Origin: Enterococcus ureasiticus
Lineage (GTDB): Bacteria; Bacillota; Bacilli; Lactobacillales; Enterococcaceae
Direction of reading: 5' to 3'
Assembly: GCF_001730285.1 (NCBI RefSeq)
Contig: NZ_MIJZ01000001.1
Span: 682,001-746,000, forward strand
Length of the DNA: 64,000 bases
Part shown: positions 37,397 through 45,673 of the stretch, in pieces
How the letters are laid out: the number at the start of each line of letters is the position of its first letter
How positions within the stretch are numbered: position 1 is the first letter of the stretch
The notes under the pieces: model-generated
Seen by the model: the letters and a program-made list of their open reading frames with translations, nothing else
Database searches by the model: none
Told to the model about the DNA's origin: nothing
Program-made: the position numbers and the translations under genes

Positions 37397-37932
37397 TTAT
37401 TATTCTCCTTTATTTTAAAAATTGCCCCTGGCATGGAAATTCCTTCTCTAAGAATTGTGTGGATTTTTAAATTAAAATACTCGGCACATAACGAGTTTGT
37501 AATACACGCTGTAAAGCTTTGATCTTGATTATTCATAATAAGTTTTTCACATGCTTCTTCATTTGAATCCACGTACGTTAACTTTGTGACAGATGAGATA
37601 CTTGGAATATCTGTTACTAAGTTTTTAGTCGCTTTATGCAAAAATAACTCGCTACACTCTTTTGGTTTCTTGGAATTGCTTGCAAATACTAAGCTTGGTA
37701 TTTTTTCTACAAAACTTTTGTATACTTCTAAATCATTATCCATAATAAATTTATTAATATCTGGATACGCTCCTGGAATCAAAACCTTTTGAATCGTATT
37801 TTTCTTTAATGATTCAATTGCTCGTTCAAAGCTTGAAAATCCTTTTAATTCATCATCTGTACTTAATTCTTTAGCGATATGCATGCTACACGTTAATTGG
37901 CTCAATTCATTTCCCAACGTACCTAAAATCAT
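37393..37932 (-). CDS. Prephenate dehydratase-like / periplasmic-binding-fold protein
   Basis: 179 residues. The opening MILGTLGNELSQLTCSMHIAK, the central KVLIPGAYPDIN and a late TACITNSLCAEYFNL suggest the type II binding fold seen in prephenate dehydratase and BacA-like decarboxylases. Only the general fold is suggested and no catalytic motif is secure. It is translationally coupled (ATGA overlap) to the DUF2000 gene and preceded by AAAGGAGAGG. The role is unknown. Confidence 0.55.
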   Translation of the reverse strand: MILGTLGNELSQLTCSMHIAKELSTDDELKGFSSFERAIESLKKNTIQKVLIPGAYPDINKFIMDNDLEVYKSFVEKIPSLVFASNSKKPKECSELFLHKATKNLVTDIPSISSVTKLTYVDSNEEACEKLIMNNQDQSFTACITNSLCAEYFNLKIHTILREGISMPGAIFKIKENNK

Positions 37933-38196
37933 TGTTCGTCACCTCTCCTTTTATCACAGAAAATTCTGCATTTTCACATCAAATTATTATTTTTTACTCA
38001 ATATACCAATTTGATTTTAATAAGTCAATAAATTTCTGCTTTTATCAAGATAAGTATAGCCTTTCTTAGGTTAGCCATTTTAATCTGAATTACTACCTGT
38101 TTGAAGATTTATGAATAAATCGTTCGCTTTTTTCTCTGTTCGCCTTGATTCTCGCTGTCGTTTTATTTATACTTAGTGTATAGAATGGAAATAAAA

Positions 38197-38234
38197 AAGC
38201 TGAGTAAGTCCTGATTCAGAACATCACTCAACTT
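38197..38234 (-). terminator. Terminator hairpin after an unidentified leftward transcript
   Basis: AAGCTGAGTAAGT (38197-38209) pairs imperfectly with the complement around ACTCAACTT (38226-38234). TTTTTTATTT follows on the minus strand. Confidence 0.55.
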
Positions 38235-38533
38235 TATGACAATTTAATCCTTGGCACCTTTTTGTTTGGCTGGAACCGAACGGAAATGGTCTTGAAATCT
38301 TCAAAAACTGTCCACATCAGTTTGCCAATAGTAAATGAATCACTAGCTTTTTTGTTGTGACTCTTTTTGAGCTACCACTAGAAAGGATTGCTAGGTTTCT
38401 TTAAGGTACTATTGACTTATTCAGGTATTGGACATTGCGCCAATGCCTTTTTTGTTTCTATTCTAGGTCTGATTTTTATCGATGGTGGTGATAATGAAAC
38501 GTAGCGATGTACAAGTTTAAAAATAGAAAAATA

Positions 38534-38641
38534 AAAAACGGCACCTTACAACCTGACTGGAATCACGTTGCAAGGCCCCGATTAAACAGCCACAAACTGC
38601 TTATCCGAGTTGCCGATAGCGCGTACCGAAGTACTCGCATG
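38534..38641 (-). ncRNA. Candidate small structured RNA with terminator
   Basis: On the minus strand a GTAC-TTCG-GTAC hairpin (38634-38623), a UUCG tetraloop, is followed by about 45 bases. A terminator comes next: GGCCTTGCAAC (38577-38567) pairs with GTTGTAAGGTGCC (38552-38540), followed by TTTTTTATTTTT. A TACAAT box (38651-38646) lies just upstream, though the -35 region is poor. No reading frame of note lies inside. I cannot match it to a known RNA family. Confidence 0.5.
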
Positions 38642-38816
38642 TTTTATTGTACTTAATTTTGATTGATTTTACTAGTCTCTTTGCTAGATTCTTTCATCTT
38701 TTTGGCGATTTCATGTGTTCTTTGGCGAACTATTGCACACGATGAGGCACAGATAGGTCTGATCGTTTTTTATTTTCCTGTTGGTTTTTCAAAAAAATAG
38801 GAATGGATGTGTAGTG

Positions 38817-39083
38817 ATGAGTAAAGAACAGAATTTGAAGGCGGTACCTTATCAGGATATTTTGGATGTGCGGAGTGAGTTGATCAAGCTTCGGTCTTGG
38901 CAGAAGTCGTTGGTTTATTTGGATGAGTTTTTTGATGGGAAGGTTACGAGGAATAAGAAGGATATGCGGATGCGTTATTATGCTTGTCAGCAGTTGTATC
39001 AGGTTTTTTCTGGGGATTTTGAGGAGGTTTTGAAGGAGAGTGAAGAGATTGTAGCGAGGATGATTCAGAGAGGGAAAGTTTAG
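38817..39083 (+). CDS. Small hypothetical protein with atypical codon use
   Basis: 88 residues starting MSKEQNLKAVPYQDILDV, predicted mostly helical, charged, with no membrane segment. The ATG at 38817 is chosen over an ATG at 38781, because the product then begins with a typical N-terminus; GGATGTG is a weak ribosome site. Codons end in G or T to an unusual degree (TTG, CGG, AAG, GAG), unlike the A/T-ending codons of neighbouring genes, so it looks horizontally acquired. It is the only plus-strand gene between 27.8 kb and the right end and has its own terminator. Function unknown. Confidence 0.65.
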   Translation: MSKEQNLKAVPYQDILDVRSELIKLRSWQKSLVYLDEFFDGKVTRNKKDMRMRYYACQQLYQVFSGDFEEVLKESEEIVARMIQRGKV

Positions 39084-39091
39084 TTTAATGC

Positions 39092-39144
39092 AAACAAGTA
39101 TATACTCTTCACTTTCTTAAACAGAAAAGAGTATATACTTGTTT
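39092..39144 (+). terminator. Terminator of the 38817-39083 gene
   Basis: 18-bp perfect stem: AAACAAGTATATACTCTT (39092-39109) with its complement (39127-39144), starting eight bases after the stop codon. Confidence 0.8.
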
Positions 39145-39169
39145 TGAATAATTATATTTTATTCATATA

Positions 39170-39340
39170 TCAAATAGTATAACTTAGATCATCAAAAATA
39201 TTATATTCAGTGGCGATTATTTTAATAATAGAAAGAATCGTTTCCGAACTAAAGTTTGTTTCCACGATTTCACCGTTGGATAGCTTGCCAGGATTTCTAA
39301 CTTCGTCTGCTGGGCTAATATGTAAAAACCAGAAACCTTG
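39170..39340 (-). pseudogene. 3' fragment of an unidentified gene, perhaps immunity
   Basis: On the minus strand 56 codons are open, beginning QGFWFLHISPADEVRNPGK and ending FDDLSYTI before a stop. There is no start codon or ribosome site, and a stop lies directly upstream. It sits just after the terminator of the immunity-like gene array. It is plausibly the tail of a former immunity gene in the LXG cassette. Confidence 0.55.
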
Positions 39341-39362
39341 TTAATTTAAGATTTCTGGTTTT
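39324..39362 (-). terminator. Terminator of the first LXG cassette
   Basis: AAAAACCAGAAA (39324-39335) pairs with TTTCTGGTTTTT (39351-39362). It ends in a T run on the minus strand, 50 bases after the last immunity-like gene. Confidence 0.75.
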
Positions 39363-39412
39363 TACTATTTAAGTCCCTGTTCTATCTCTAATGCCAGAAC
39401 TATTAATAAAAA

Positions 39413-39790
39413 TTACTTAACATCAATAATTTCCACTCGCTTAGCTAAAACCCATCCATTCATTCCATATGAAGAATATAAAACTTGATAAGCTACATTT
39501 GCATTTCTGATTTCATTTTCCAGTTCTCCGAAAGAATCATATATTATGGGCCATGCACTTTTTTCTCCTTGCTGTAATAACTCTTCATTTTCTGAGAAAA
39601 AATTATCGAGTGGTCTTTCCTCTAAATCTAAAATCACACTATATGGCATTTCATCATAAAATTTATAAGTAAAAATATTATGAAATACTACTTGTTTTTC
39701 CTTTATGTCATTACTTACTTCTAAAATTATCTTTTTTTCTTCGAAGTTTACAGTATAACTTTTTATTATATAATCATGCACATTGTTCAT
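39413..39790 (-). CDS. Immunity-like protein, paralogue 2
   Basis: 125 residues. It aligns without gaps to the product of 40521-40898, with 75 of 125 positions identical by hand count; the end YGMNGWVLAKRVEIID is shared. The start at 39790 matches that paralogue and follows AGGAG; an ATG three codons upstream is less likely. No signal peptide or membrane segment. Position at the end of an LXG toxin cassette, and tandem divergence, are typical of immunity genes. Confidence 0.7.
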   Translation of the reverse strand: MNNVHDYIIKSYTVNFEEKKIILEVSNDIKEKQVVFHNIFTYKFYDEMPYSVILDLEERPLDNFFSENEELLQQGEKSAWPIIYDSFGELENEIRNANVAYQVLYSSYGMNGWVLAKRVEIIDVK

Positions 39791-39930
39791 ATCTACCATT
39801 CTCCTTTTCCAACTAAACTTTTTCCCGATTTACTAAAAATAGAGATATTGGGAGATTTAACCATTCTAAACTAGTATAAACATACCAGTAAAGATACATA
39901 ATCTTTTATAACTAATGTAAAACAATGATA

Positions 39931-40014
39931 TCATACGGATACAAAATAGCTTTCAGTTTGATCAAATGTGCTGACGGTGGCTTTTATTGTCTTGTTATTC
40001 AATAAAATTCTCAT
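39931..40014 (-). other. Very short open frame in the immunity array
   Basis: A 27-codon frame starting MRILLNNKTIKATVSTF with GAGG upstream. It lies alone in the 262-base gap between two immunity-like genes. It may be a gene fragment rather than a real peptide. Confidence 0.25.
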
Positions 40015-40062
40015 TGGTGCTAGCCTCTTTTTTACTGTCCCAATTCATAATAATACGCTTTA

Positions 40063-40476
40063 TCATTTATTCAAAATTGTAATATCAGGATCCATTTCAC
40101 TTATAACTTCAATGACAAAATTAAGAGTGATTATTATATAGTGTTTCATATTTAAGTGCTCATATAAGCCTCCACTGGTTTTTTTTATAAGATTTCCGAA
40201 GTCTCCATCTTGCATCTCATAAATAACACTTTCAAATCCTTGCCCCTTAAATTTTTCAATTTCCTCATCACAGAAGATTCCTCTGAGATACATGCCCTCA
40301 TCAGCAACTCGCATAGCTTTAGTAGCGAAAAAATCAATTACAACCTTTTCCTTTTCATCTTTTCTGTATTCTAATTCTAGAATCAAACCGTCCATGTCAC
40401 CACTTTTAATACTTACCAAATAGTCGTGTCCACAGTGCTGTATCAATCCAGAAAATCTATCTATCCATTTTTCCAT
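40063..40476 (-). CDS. Immunity-like hypothetical protein, 137 aa
   Basis: 137 residues, acidic, soluble, starting MEKWIDRFSGLIQHCGHDYL, with AGGAGG ten bases upstream. It lies between two paralogous immunity-like genes downstream of an LXG toxin gene. No family was recognised. Its place in the cassette suggests an orphan immunity protein against a toxin tip not encoded here. Confidence 0.6.
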   Translation of the reverse strand: MEKWIDRFSGLIQHCGHDYLVSIKSGDMDGLILELEYRKDEKEKVVIDFFATKAMRVADEGMYLRGIFCDEEIEKFKGQGFESVIYEMQDGDFGNLIKKTSGGLYEHLNMKHYIIITLNFVIEVISEMDPDITILNK

Positions 40477-40520
40477 AATATTTTAACCTCCTTTTTTAGC
40501 GGAAGAACTGTTAATAAAGG

Positions 40521-40898
40521 TTAATTAAGATCGATAATTTCTACTCGCTTAGCTAAAACCCATCCATTCATTCCATATGAAGATGATAATACCTGATAGT
40601 GTACATCAGCATCCTTAATTTTATTGACCAATTCTTGTATTGAGTCATACATTATCGGCCAAGCATAATTTTTCGTTTGATTTAGCAATTCTTTATTTTC
40701 TTTAAAAAAATCTTCTATTGGCCTTTCTTCTAAATCTGAAATAATACTATATGGCATCTCTTCATAAAACTTATAGCAAAATACTTCTTGAAATACGATT
40801 TGTTTTTGCCTTTGTTCACTTGATATATCTATTGATATTGTATTTTTTTTAAATTCTACTGTAAATCTTTCTATTTCATAATCATGAATTGTATTCAT
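40521..40898 (-). CDS. Immunity-like protein, paralogue 1, next to LXG toxin
   Basis: 125 residues, the first gene after the LXG toxin gene (25 bases away), preceded by GGGGAGAG. Being adjacent, it is the best candidate for the cognate immunity protein of that toxin. The paralogue at 39413-39790 is about 60% identical. Motifs DLEERPI and SSYGMNGWVLAKRVEIID are conserved in both. Confidence 0.7.
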   Translation of the reverse strand: MNTIHDYEIERFTVEFKKNTISIDISSEQRQKQIVFQEVFCYKFYEEMPYSIISDLEERPIEDFFKENKELLNQTKNYAWPIMYDSIQELVNKIKDADVHYQVLSSSYGMNGWVLAKRVEIIDLN

Positions 40899-40923
40899 AT
40901 TATATCTCTCCCCTTATACATAC

Positions 40924-42201
40924 TTATTGTCTTGGTGGTACCTTATTCCAATCCCACTGATGTCTATGTGGAAACTCGTGTGTTCCATCATCTGTATGGT
41001 TATAATCTATGTCCTCCACTGCTTTTCCGTCTGGGCCATAATATCTTCTTCTCTTTACAGAGCCATCTGGATTCAATAAGTCAGTTGAAGAATTGGGCTC
41101 TCCAGTTGATTCTAATCTCCGTTCTCCAACTTCTAGCTCTTTATGTTTTTTAGCCGGTTCACCACTTTCTCTGCTCTTATCCAGATCTGCCGTTTCATCC
41201 ATCGCATTGATAGTAGGTGCATTATTTATTATATCCGAAATAGACTGCCCTGCTTTAAGCACTCCACTCCCTTTTTTAATAACATCCGCTATTTTTCCAG
41301 CCTTTCCTAGATTTCCTAATATACCACCAAATCCAGGAGCAAGCGGCATTTCATTTTTCATCACTTTTAATTCTTCAACTTTGTACTGATCTTTATTTAA
41401 ATAATCTTTACACTTTTCTAATTGTTCATAGAGTTCTGGGTATTTATCTGGTGAAACAATTTTGCCGTCTTTCATTAGATACCAATAACCCAGTTCAATT
41501 TTAACGATTTCGTACCCGTTCAACTTACCAATTGCTTGTTTTACTCGTGCATCTTTCACTTGTTGTTTCATTTTTTCACGTTGCTTCCAACGTGTATGAA
41601 TAGGTTTTGCCCATGTCATGTCTAAACGTTTCAAATCAAAAGTACCTGTTGCTGGATTCCATGCTTTAGAGTTGGCGACCTGTGCCAAACCTGTATTGAA
41701 TTCTTGCTGACTCGCTTCATAATCTGAAAAGAAACTTGCTGATTGACCATCGTAGGCATGAAACTTTTCTAATTTCTCTCGACGTTTATCAATACTTTCA
41801 CAGGCATTGATATATCTCCGTTCTAAGTCTGGTCGTGGTGTTTTAGCCGTACTCATTTGGTGATCTAAACGCTGCTTTAACTGCTCAAATTGATTAATCT
41901 CTTCTAGGATTAAATCTTCATCTGTATCAATCCCACTTACTGTTCCTTGATATTCACTAAGAAACTTTTTATGCGCACTTTCCAACGCTTCACCTGTCAT
42001 TATAGCAGATTGACATAAAGGTGTATAAGCGACCATGAAATAATTTTTCGCTGAATCATAGGCCTTACTTGATAATGGCGCAGATAAAAAGAGTTGAATG
42101 CTCGCTTGTAATGATGTAATAGCCTGATTTGCTTGATTGGTCAATTGAGAAGCTTGTACTGATCGTGCCTGTGCTTCGCTCACGTAAAATTTAAGCCCCA
42201 T
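40924..42201 (-). CDS. LXG-domain type VII secreted toxin, cassette 1
   Basis: 425 residues. The N-terminal helical LXG region (about 1-235) starts MGLKFYVSEAQARSVQ and has no signal peptide. A short linker with Gly-rich helix (about 290-325) leads to the C-terminal tip (about 370-425). The tip has RRRYYGPDGKAVEDIDYNH and FPHRHQWDW, a compact His/Asp/Trp-rich toxin domain seen at the ends of many polymorphic toxins, probably a nuclease. It overlaps the upstream helper gene by 11 bases. Export needs an Esx/type VII apparatus, not encoded in this window. Confidence 0.87.
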   Translation of the reverse strand: MGLKFYVSEAQARSVQASQLTNQANQAITSLQASIQLFLSAPLSSKAYDSAKNYFMVAYTPLCQSAIMTGEALESAHKKFLSEYQGTVSGIDTDEDLILEEINQFEQLKQRLDHQMSTAKTPRPDLERRYINACESIDKRREKLEKFHAYDGQSASFFSDYEASQQEFNTGLAQVANSKAWNPATGTFDLKRLDMTWAKPIHTRWKQREKMKQQVKDARVKQAIGKLNGYEIVKIELGYWYLMKDGKIVSPDKYPELYEQLEKCKDYLNKDQYKVEELKVMKNEMPLAPGFGGILGNLGKAGKIADVIKKGSGVLKAGQSISDIINNAPTINAMDETADLDKSRESGEPAKKHKELEVGERRLESTGEPNSSTDLLNPDGSVKRRRYYGPDGKAVEDIDYNHTDDGTHEFPHRHQWDWNKVPPRQ

Positions 42202-42577
42202 TTTCTTTTTCCTCTGGTTTCTTCCAAAAAGCTTGTTGCTCTACCTTTAGATTTTCTTCTTGATCAAACAACGTCCGTTCATCTTTTTTTAGCTGAAGAA
42301 GTTGTTCATCAAATTCTCGTTGCGCTTTTTTAGCAAGATGAAGGCTCTCATCTCCTCTTTCTTCAAAAAAGGCTCGTTCTTCTGCTTCGCAATTACCTAA
42401 GACAAAATCATAGGCCGCTTGTTCTTGTTGTTGTAGCTGAAAAAATTCTTCTTGTTGCTCTTCTATGTAGTGTTGCTCTTTTCTAATATCTAACTGATCC
42501 TCTTGAAGTTGTTCTAAACGAATCCTGAAATGATAATTTTTTTGATCAAATTCTTGTTGTTTCTGGGCTTCACTCAT
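42191..42577 (-). CDS. LXG helper protein, DUF3958-like coiled coil
   Basis: 128 residues, almost entirely charged heptad-like helix rich in Gln and Glu. It sits between a small helical partner gene and the LXG toxin gene, overlapping both. This position and size are those of DUF3958-type LXG-associated proteins (Lap proteins), which bind the LXG domain for secretion. Assignment is from position and composition. Confidence 0.72.
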   Translation of the reverse strand: MSEAQKQQEFDQKNYHFRIRLEQLQEDQLDIRKEQHYIEEQQEEFFQLQQQEQAAYDFVLGNCEAEERAFFEERGDESLHLAKKAQREFDEQLLQLKKDERTLFDQEENLKVEQQAFWKKPEEKENGA

Positions 42578-42864
42578 GACAAACCTCCTGGAAAATTAAA
42601 TTTTGTCAATTGCGCAATATTTTGATCGATTCGTTCAAACTCTTTCGCAACGGAATGAATGTTATCACCAGCTGAAACAACACTGGTAGATAATGCTGCT
42701 AATCCTTGTTGGTAGTTATTGAGAGATTGTACAGCTGGGGCGTTTCCTGAAACATTGGTGCTAGAAGCCATTACAGAAACACTTATACTATTTAATGCGC
42801 TAACAGACTGACTAAAAGAAGCCGAAATACCACTAGCAATACTTGAATTACTATTTATAGACAT
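42574..42864 (-). CDS. WXG100-like LXG partner (TIGR04197/DUF3130-like)
   Basis: 96 residues, a Ser/Ala/Asn-rich helical hairpin starting MSINSNSSIASGISASFS. Near the C-terminus FERID fits the FxxxD pattern of LXG targeting partners. The start at 42864 is nearer the AGGA site than the ATG at 42879. First gene of the cassette; overlaps the DUF3958-like gene by four bases. Confidence 0.75.
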   Translation of the reverse strand: MSINSNSSIASGISASFSQSVSALNSISVSVMASSTNVSGNAPAVQSLNNYQQGLAALSTSVVSAGDNIHSVAKEFERIDQNIAQLTKFNFPGGLS

Positions 42865-42900
42865 TTTGTTCCTATTCATTTATCTTATTGTCTAATTTAG

Positions 42901-42936
42901 TTTATCATATACTAGATAAATTATAAATATGATAAA
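42901..42936 (-). promoter_or_regulatory. Inverted repeat upstream of LXG cassette 1
   Basis: TTTATCATAT (42901-42910) and ATATGATAAA (42927-42936) are exact inverted repeats 16 bases apart, about 40-70 bases before the first cassette gene. A regulator site is likely, but no adjacent regulator is seen. Confidence 0.5.
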
Positions 42937-43061
42937 TGGATTAAAAAGAAAATATACTTGAATACTTAATATATAAATAAAGAAATTATAACTAATCATG
43001 TACATAGACTATTAAATGAGTGAAAATACAGACCATCTTATAATCCAACTAAAATTAAAAA

Positions 43062-43127
43062 GCTAGGAACACTGATATATCAGTATTCCTAGCACATATT
43101 AAAGGGTTAACCCACAGACCCTTCCAT
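43062..43127. repeat. Left 66-bp direct repeat, copy of the sufB 3' end (att-like)
   Basis: Identical at 65 of 66 positions to 50843-50908, which contains the last codons of sufB (MEGSVG and stop) and its 32-bp palindromic terminator. Here there is no sufB gene attached, so this is a duplicated end, as left by a site-specific integration. Confidence 0.85.
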
Positions 43128-43298
43128 ATTGGAATCGGCTTCTCAACCAATGTCATTCATTGTCAAAACAAATAATTAAGTTCACTCATCGTAGTTCAAT
43201 TAGTCAATAGTTATCAATAATTGTCAAATTAAGATGGTCAAAATCTGGTCAATTTAGAATATGTTATTGGGAGCAATATTTAATATAAAGTCAGTCTA

Positions 43299-45017
43299 CT
43301 AAGATTGACTTTTTTTATTAACTTGATGATCTTGCCCCATATAAATCTTTGGTGTAAAATTATTTTCCAATACTGAACTATACCAATCAACAATCTTTAA
43401 TTTTAGTAGAACTGAACCTATTTGATTGAAATCAAATGTTTTTTCTTCTGTCATCTTTACATATTTTGTTTTACTTTGTAACCATAGCACTGAGGAAATT
43501 CTCGAATCTAAAATTTTTCCAATAGTTGGTTTCTGAATATTAGGGAATTTCTCCTTATCTGCATATACTTTTCTATCATTATATTTTGACAACTCTTCTT
43601 CTACATCAAACTCAGTAGTATTTCTCAATAATTGAAGTGATAAGATAGATTGCTCAAAACTATACATACTATTTGATGTATCCATTCCTCTTTTAATTGC
43701 TATTAACTCTTTGGTATCCTTCTTGTATACATCTGCTATTTCTATTGGAACTCCGTTGTAATTAATGTTTCTTTGGTGTAACTTTATATAATTCTTATTC
43801 TCACTTAGTTTTTCAATATACCCACCTTCTCCTTTTAGCCGTCCTTCACCAGAAGAATAGGATATATTAAACTCATCATTATACTCAATAACTCTATTTA
43901 TCTCTTCCAATTGCTTCCTTAATAACTCTGAAAATTTATCGTTAAAATATCCCCAAAACCCTGAATCCAAAGTATACAACATATTCTTATACTCTAATTC
44001 ACAATAAATCCATTCTTTTAATGGACGACTTTCAATTACATGATATTCATGATTAGTCACTCTAATTTTAATATCCGTTAAAGAAGTTATTCTTTCATTG
44101 TACTTACGAATGTATTCTAGTATAGAACCATCGTAAGGTTCTAGCTCTTCTTTCGTTTCATTCAAATGGTTACTGACATATAGTTCCAAATGATTGTTCT
44201 CCGAATATATATTAATCGAATTATTTACTAAGTGAATTTTACTCACATCCAAAGCTATACCTATTTCATTAGTATTATTCACTATTCTCTCTATGACTTC
44301 TTCATCCAATAATCCAGATAATTGAGATTTTTTCGCAAGTCTTTTCTTTCTAGGTAAAATCGATTTATTATCTTTTAAAGTTAAAGCTTCATCTACATTT
44401 TTTAATAATTCAGATAATTGATAAAACCCTTCTGTACTACTTATATCAAAATTTTTTGGAAAAGATACACCAGTTCCACAATCAATAGAATTTCCATAAA
44501 AATCAAAATCTGGTTTTCCACTTACATAAGCATAACTTTCACTCGCTTTAGGAAATTCTCCTTGATCTTTCTTATAATTAGTAATGCCTTTCATTTTATT
44601 TTTTTGAATATAACTCACATTTTTTAAAGTAATATGCTCATTTTTTATTGTCTTCTCAGCAAATTTCAAACCAAATTCTTCATCAATAAACTTTTCAAGA
44701 ACTCTAAATCCTTGACTTAACGAATGTGCGTATAAGTTATTTGGAGTTTTCAGTATAATAACTGCATTATACTGATGTAAAGTATCATCTAGAATATTAT
44801 GCTCTTCATAGACTTCTTCACTAACATTAAAGAAATGCAATAATTCAGAAAGCCAGTCTACCTGCTCTTTTTCATGACTTTCAAAAAAGAGAAACAATTC
44901 CAAATTATTTTGTGGCTCAATTCTACTATCCCCTATTTGTATATAATCATTTTCATTAAGTATTCTAGAAACCTCAGAAAAATTATTTTCCTTACATTTA
45001 GATAGTATAAGTTTCAT
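43299..45017 (-). CDS. DUF6119 / TIGR04141 family 'sporadically distributed' protein
   Basis: 572 residues, soluble. An N-terminal domain of about 130 residues is followed by the segment DCGTGVSFPKNFDI with a downstream helical region. VPIEIADVYKKDTKELIAIKRG and a 'SFEQSILSLQLLR' helix follow. This order recalls the DUF6119 (TIGR04141) family, whose members are scattered in mobile islands and have been suspected of defence roles. AAGGAG precedes the ATG. It lies directly after the reverse-transcriptase remnant and ends near the left att-like repeat. Family assignment is by remembered pattern; activity is unknown. Confidence 0.65.
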   Translation of the reverse strand: MKLILSKCKENNFSEVSRILNENDYIQIGDSRIEPQNNLELFLFFESHEKEQVDWLSELLHFFNVSEEVYEEHNILDDTLHQYNAVIILKTPNNLYAHSLSQGFRVLEKFIDEEFGLKFAEKTIKNEHITLKNVSYIQKNKMKGITNYKKDQGEFPKASESYAYVSGKPDFDFYGNSIDCGTGVSFPKNFDISSTEGFYQLSELLKNVDEALTLKDNKSILPRKKRLAKKSQLSGLLDEEVIERIVNNTNEIGIALDVSKIHLVNNSINIYSENNHLELYVSNHLNETKEELEPYDGSILEYIRKYNERITSLTDIKIRVTNHEYHVIESRPLKEWIYCELEYKNMLYTLDSGFWGYFNDKFSELLRKQLEEINRVIEYNDEFNISYSSGEGRLKGEGGYIEKLSENKNYIKLHQRNINYNGVPIEIADVYKKDTKELIAIKRGMDTSNSMYSFEQSILSLQLLRNTTEFDVEEELSKYNDRKVYADKEKFPNIQKPTIGKILDSRISSVLWLQSKTKYVKMTEEKTFDFNQIGSVLLKLKIVDWYSSVLENNFTPKIYMGQDHQVNKKSQS

Positions 45018-45039
45018 TTTTTCATCTCCTTATATCACT

Positions 45040-45654
45040 TTATTTGTAAATATTAATTTTTATTTTTTTAAAATATAAATGTTTCTTTTCTACAGGAACA
45101 TCAAATTTAGTTCTTTTATAACGCAATGCATGCCTGTAATGTTCCATATTTCTTTACTTTTCTATAGATTGTACTGCTATGCAGCCTTGAAACCTATTAC
45201 AAGTATCAATAAACTCATCTTGAATAAAATTACTTGGATCTTTATCCATTTCAAGTAACAATATATAGTAATCACAAATCTTTTCATTAAGTTTTTTAGT
45301 CATTTTTTAGTATTTTCATGAATAATTACGCTTGTAATTCGTGTATGATTACATATTGTCAACCTAGTTTTTTTTCTTATCGACTTTTAAACCATATTTT
45401 TTCTATTATTGCAATTGCTTCCCTAAGCTTATTAGTATGAATAAACTTATCAGAAGAACATTTAAAATCATCATAATAAGCCGAGAATGTAAAATTATTA
45501 CTTTTTGAAAATTTATTTAACTCTTCATACATTTGATGATACGATAGAAAACTTGGCATAATACTTGTTGAAAAACCTTGTGGTAAAAAACGATCTTTAT
45601 CTTTTTTACTGTTGTTAAATTAGTTAAATTTTTTGCTATATCCTTAGGCTTTAT
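45040..45654 (-). pseudogene. Degraded reverse transcriptase
   Basis: Pieces in three frames line up into one reverse transcriptase. First DIAKNLTNLTTVKK; then after a frameshift near 45610, DRFLPQGFSTSIMPSFL and FTFSAYYDDFKCSSDKF. YYDD is the catalytic [YF]xDD box. After another shift near 45392 come YGLKVDKKKTRLT and ITSVIIHENTKK. A third piece runs from LNEKICDYYILLLEMDKDP to the stop at 45040, broken by one internal stop. The finger region upstream is missing. The pattern LPQG..TS plus a long alpha-helical C-terminus resembles retron- or defence-type bacterial RTs rather than group II introns. Confidence 0.78.
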
Positions 45655-45673
45655 CTAAATTTTCAATTAACCG

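Larger units (their letters stand above)
37933..38816. other. Long interval without a protein-coding gene
   Basis: No intact gene is seen. Contents: a minus-strand terminator (38197-38234); a minus-strand 40-codon open stretch ending at about 38241 (includes GKLMWTVFEDFKTISVRF), which may be a gene remnant; and a structured RNA candidate at 38534-38641. Base composition of 38540-38640 is about 50% GC, above its surroundings. Confidence 0.5.

Noticed and set aside
39092-39144. Long 18-bp hairpin as an insertion-sequence end or CRISPR repeat
   Set aside because: It directly follows a gene stop, occurs once, and has no partner copy; a terminator explains it.
43062-43127. The 66-bp repeat as a simple dispersed terminator
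   Set aside because: Only the first 32 bases are a terminator; the remaining 34 bases reproduce sufB codons, which a terminator repeat would not.
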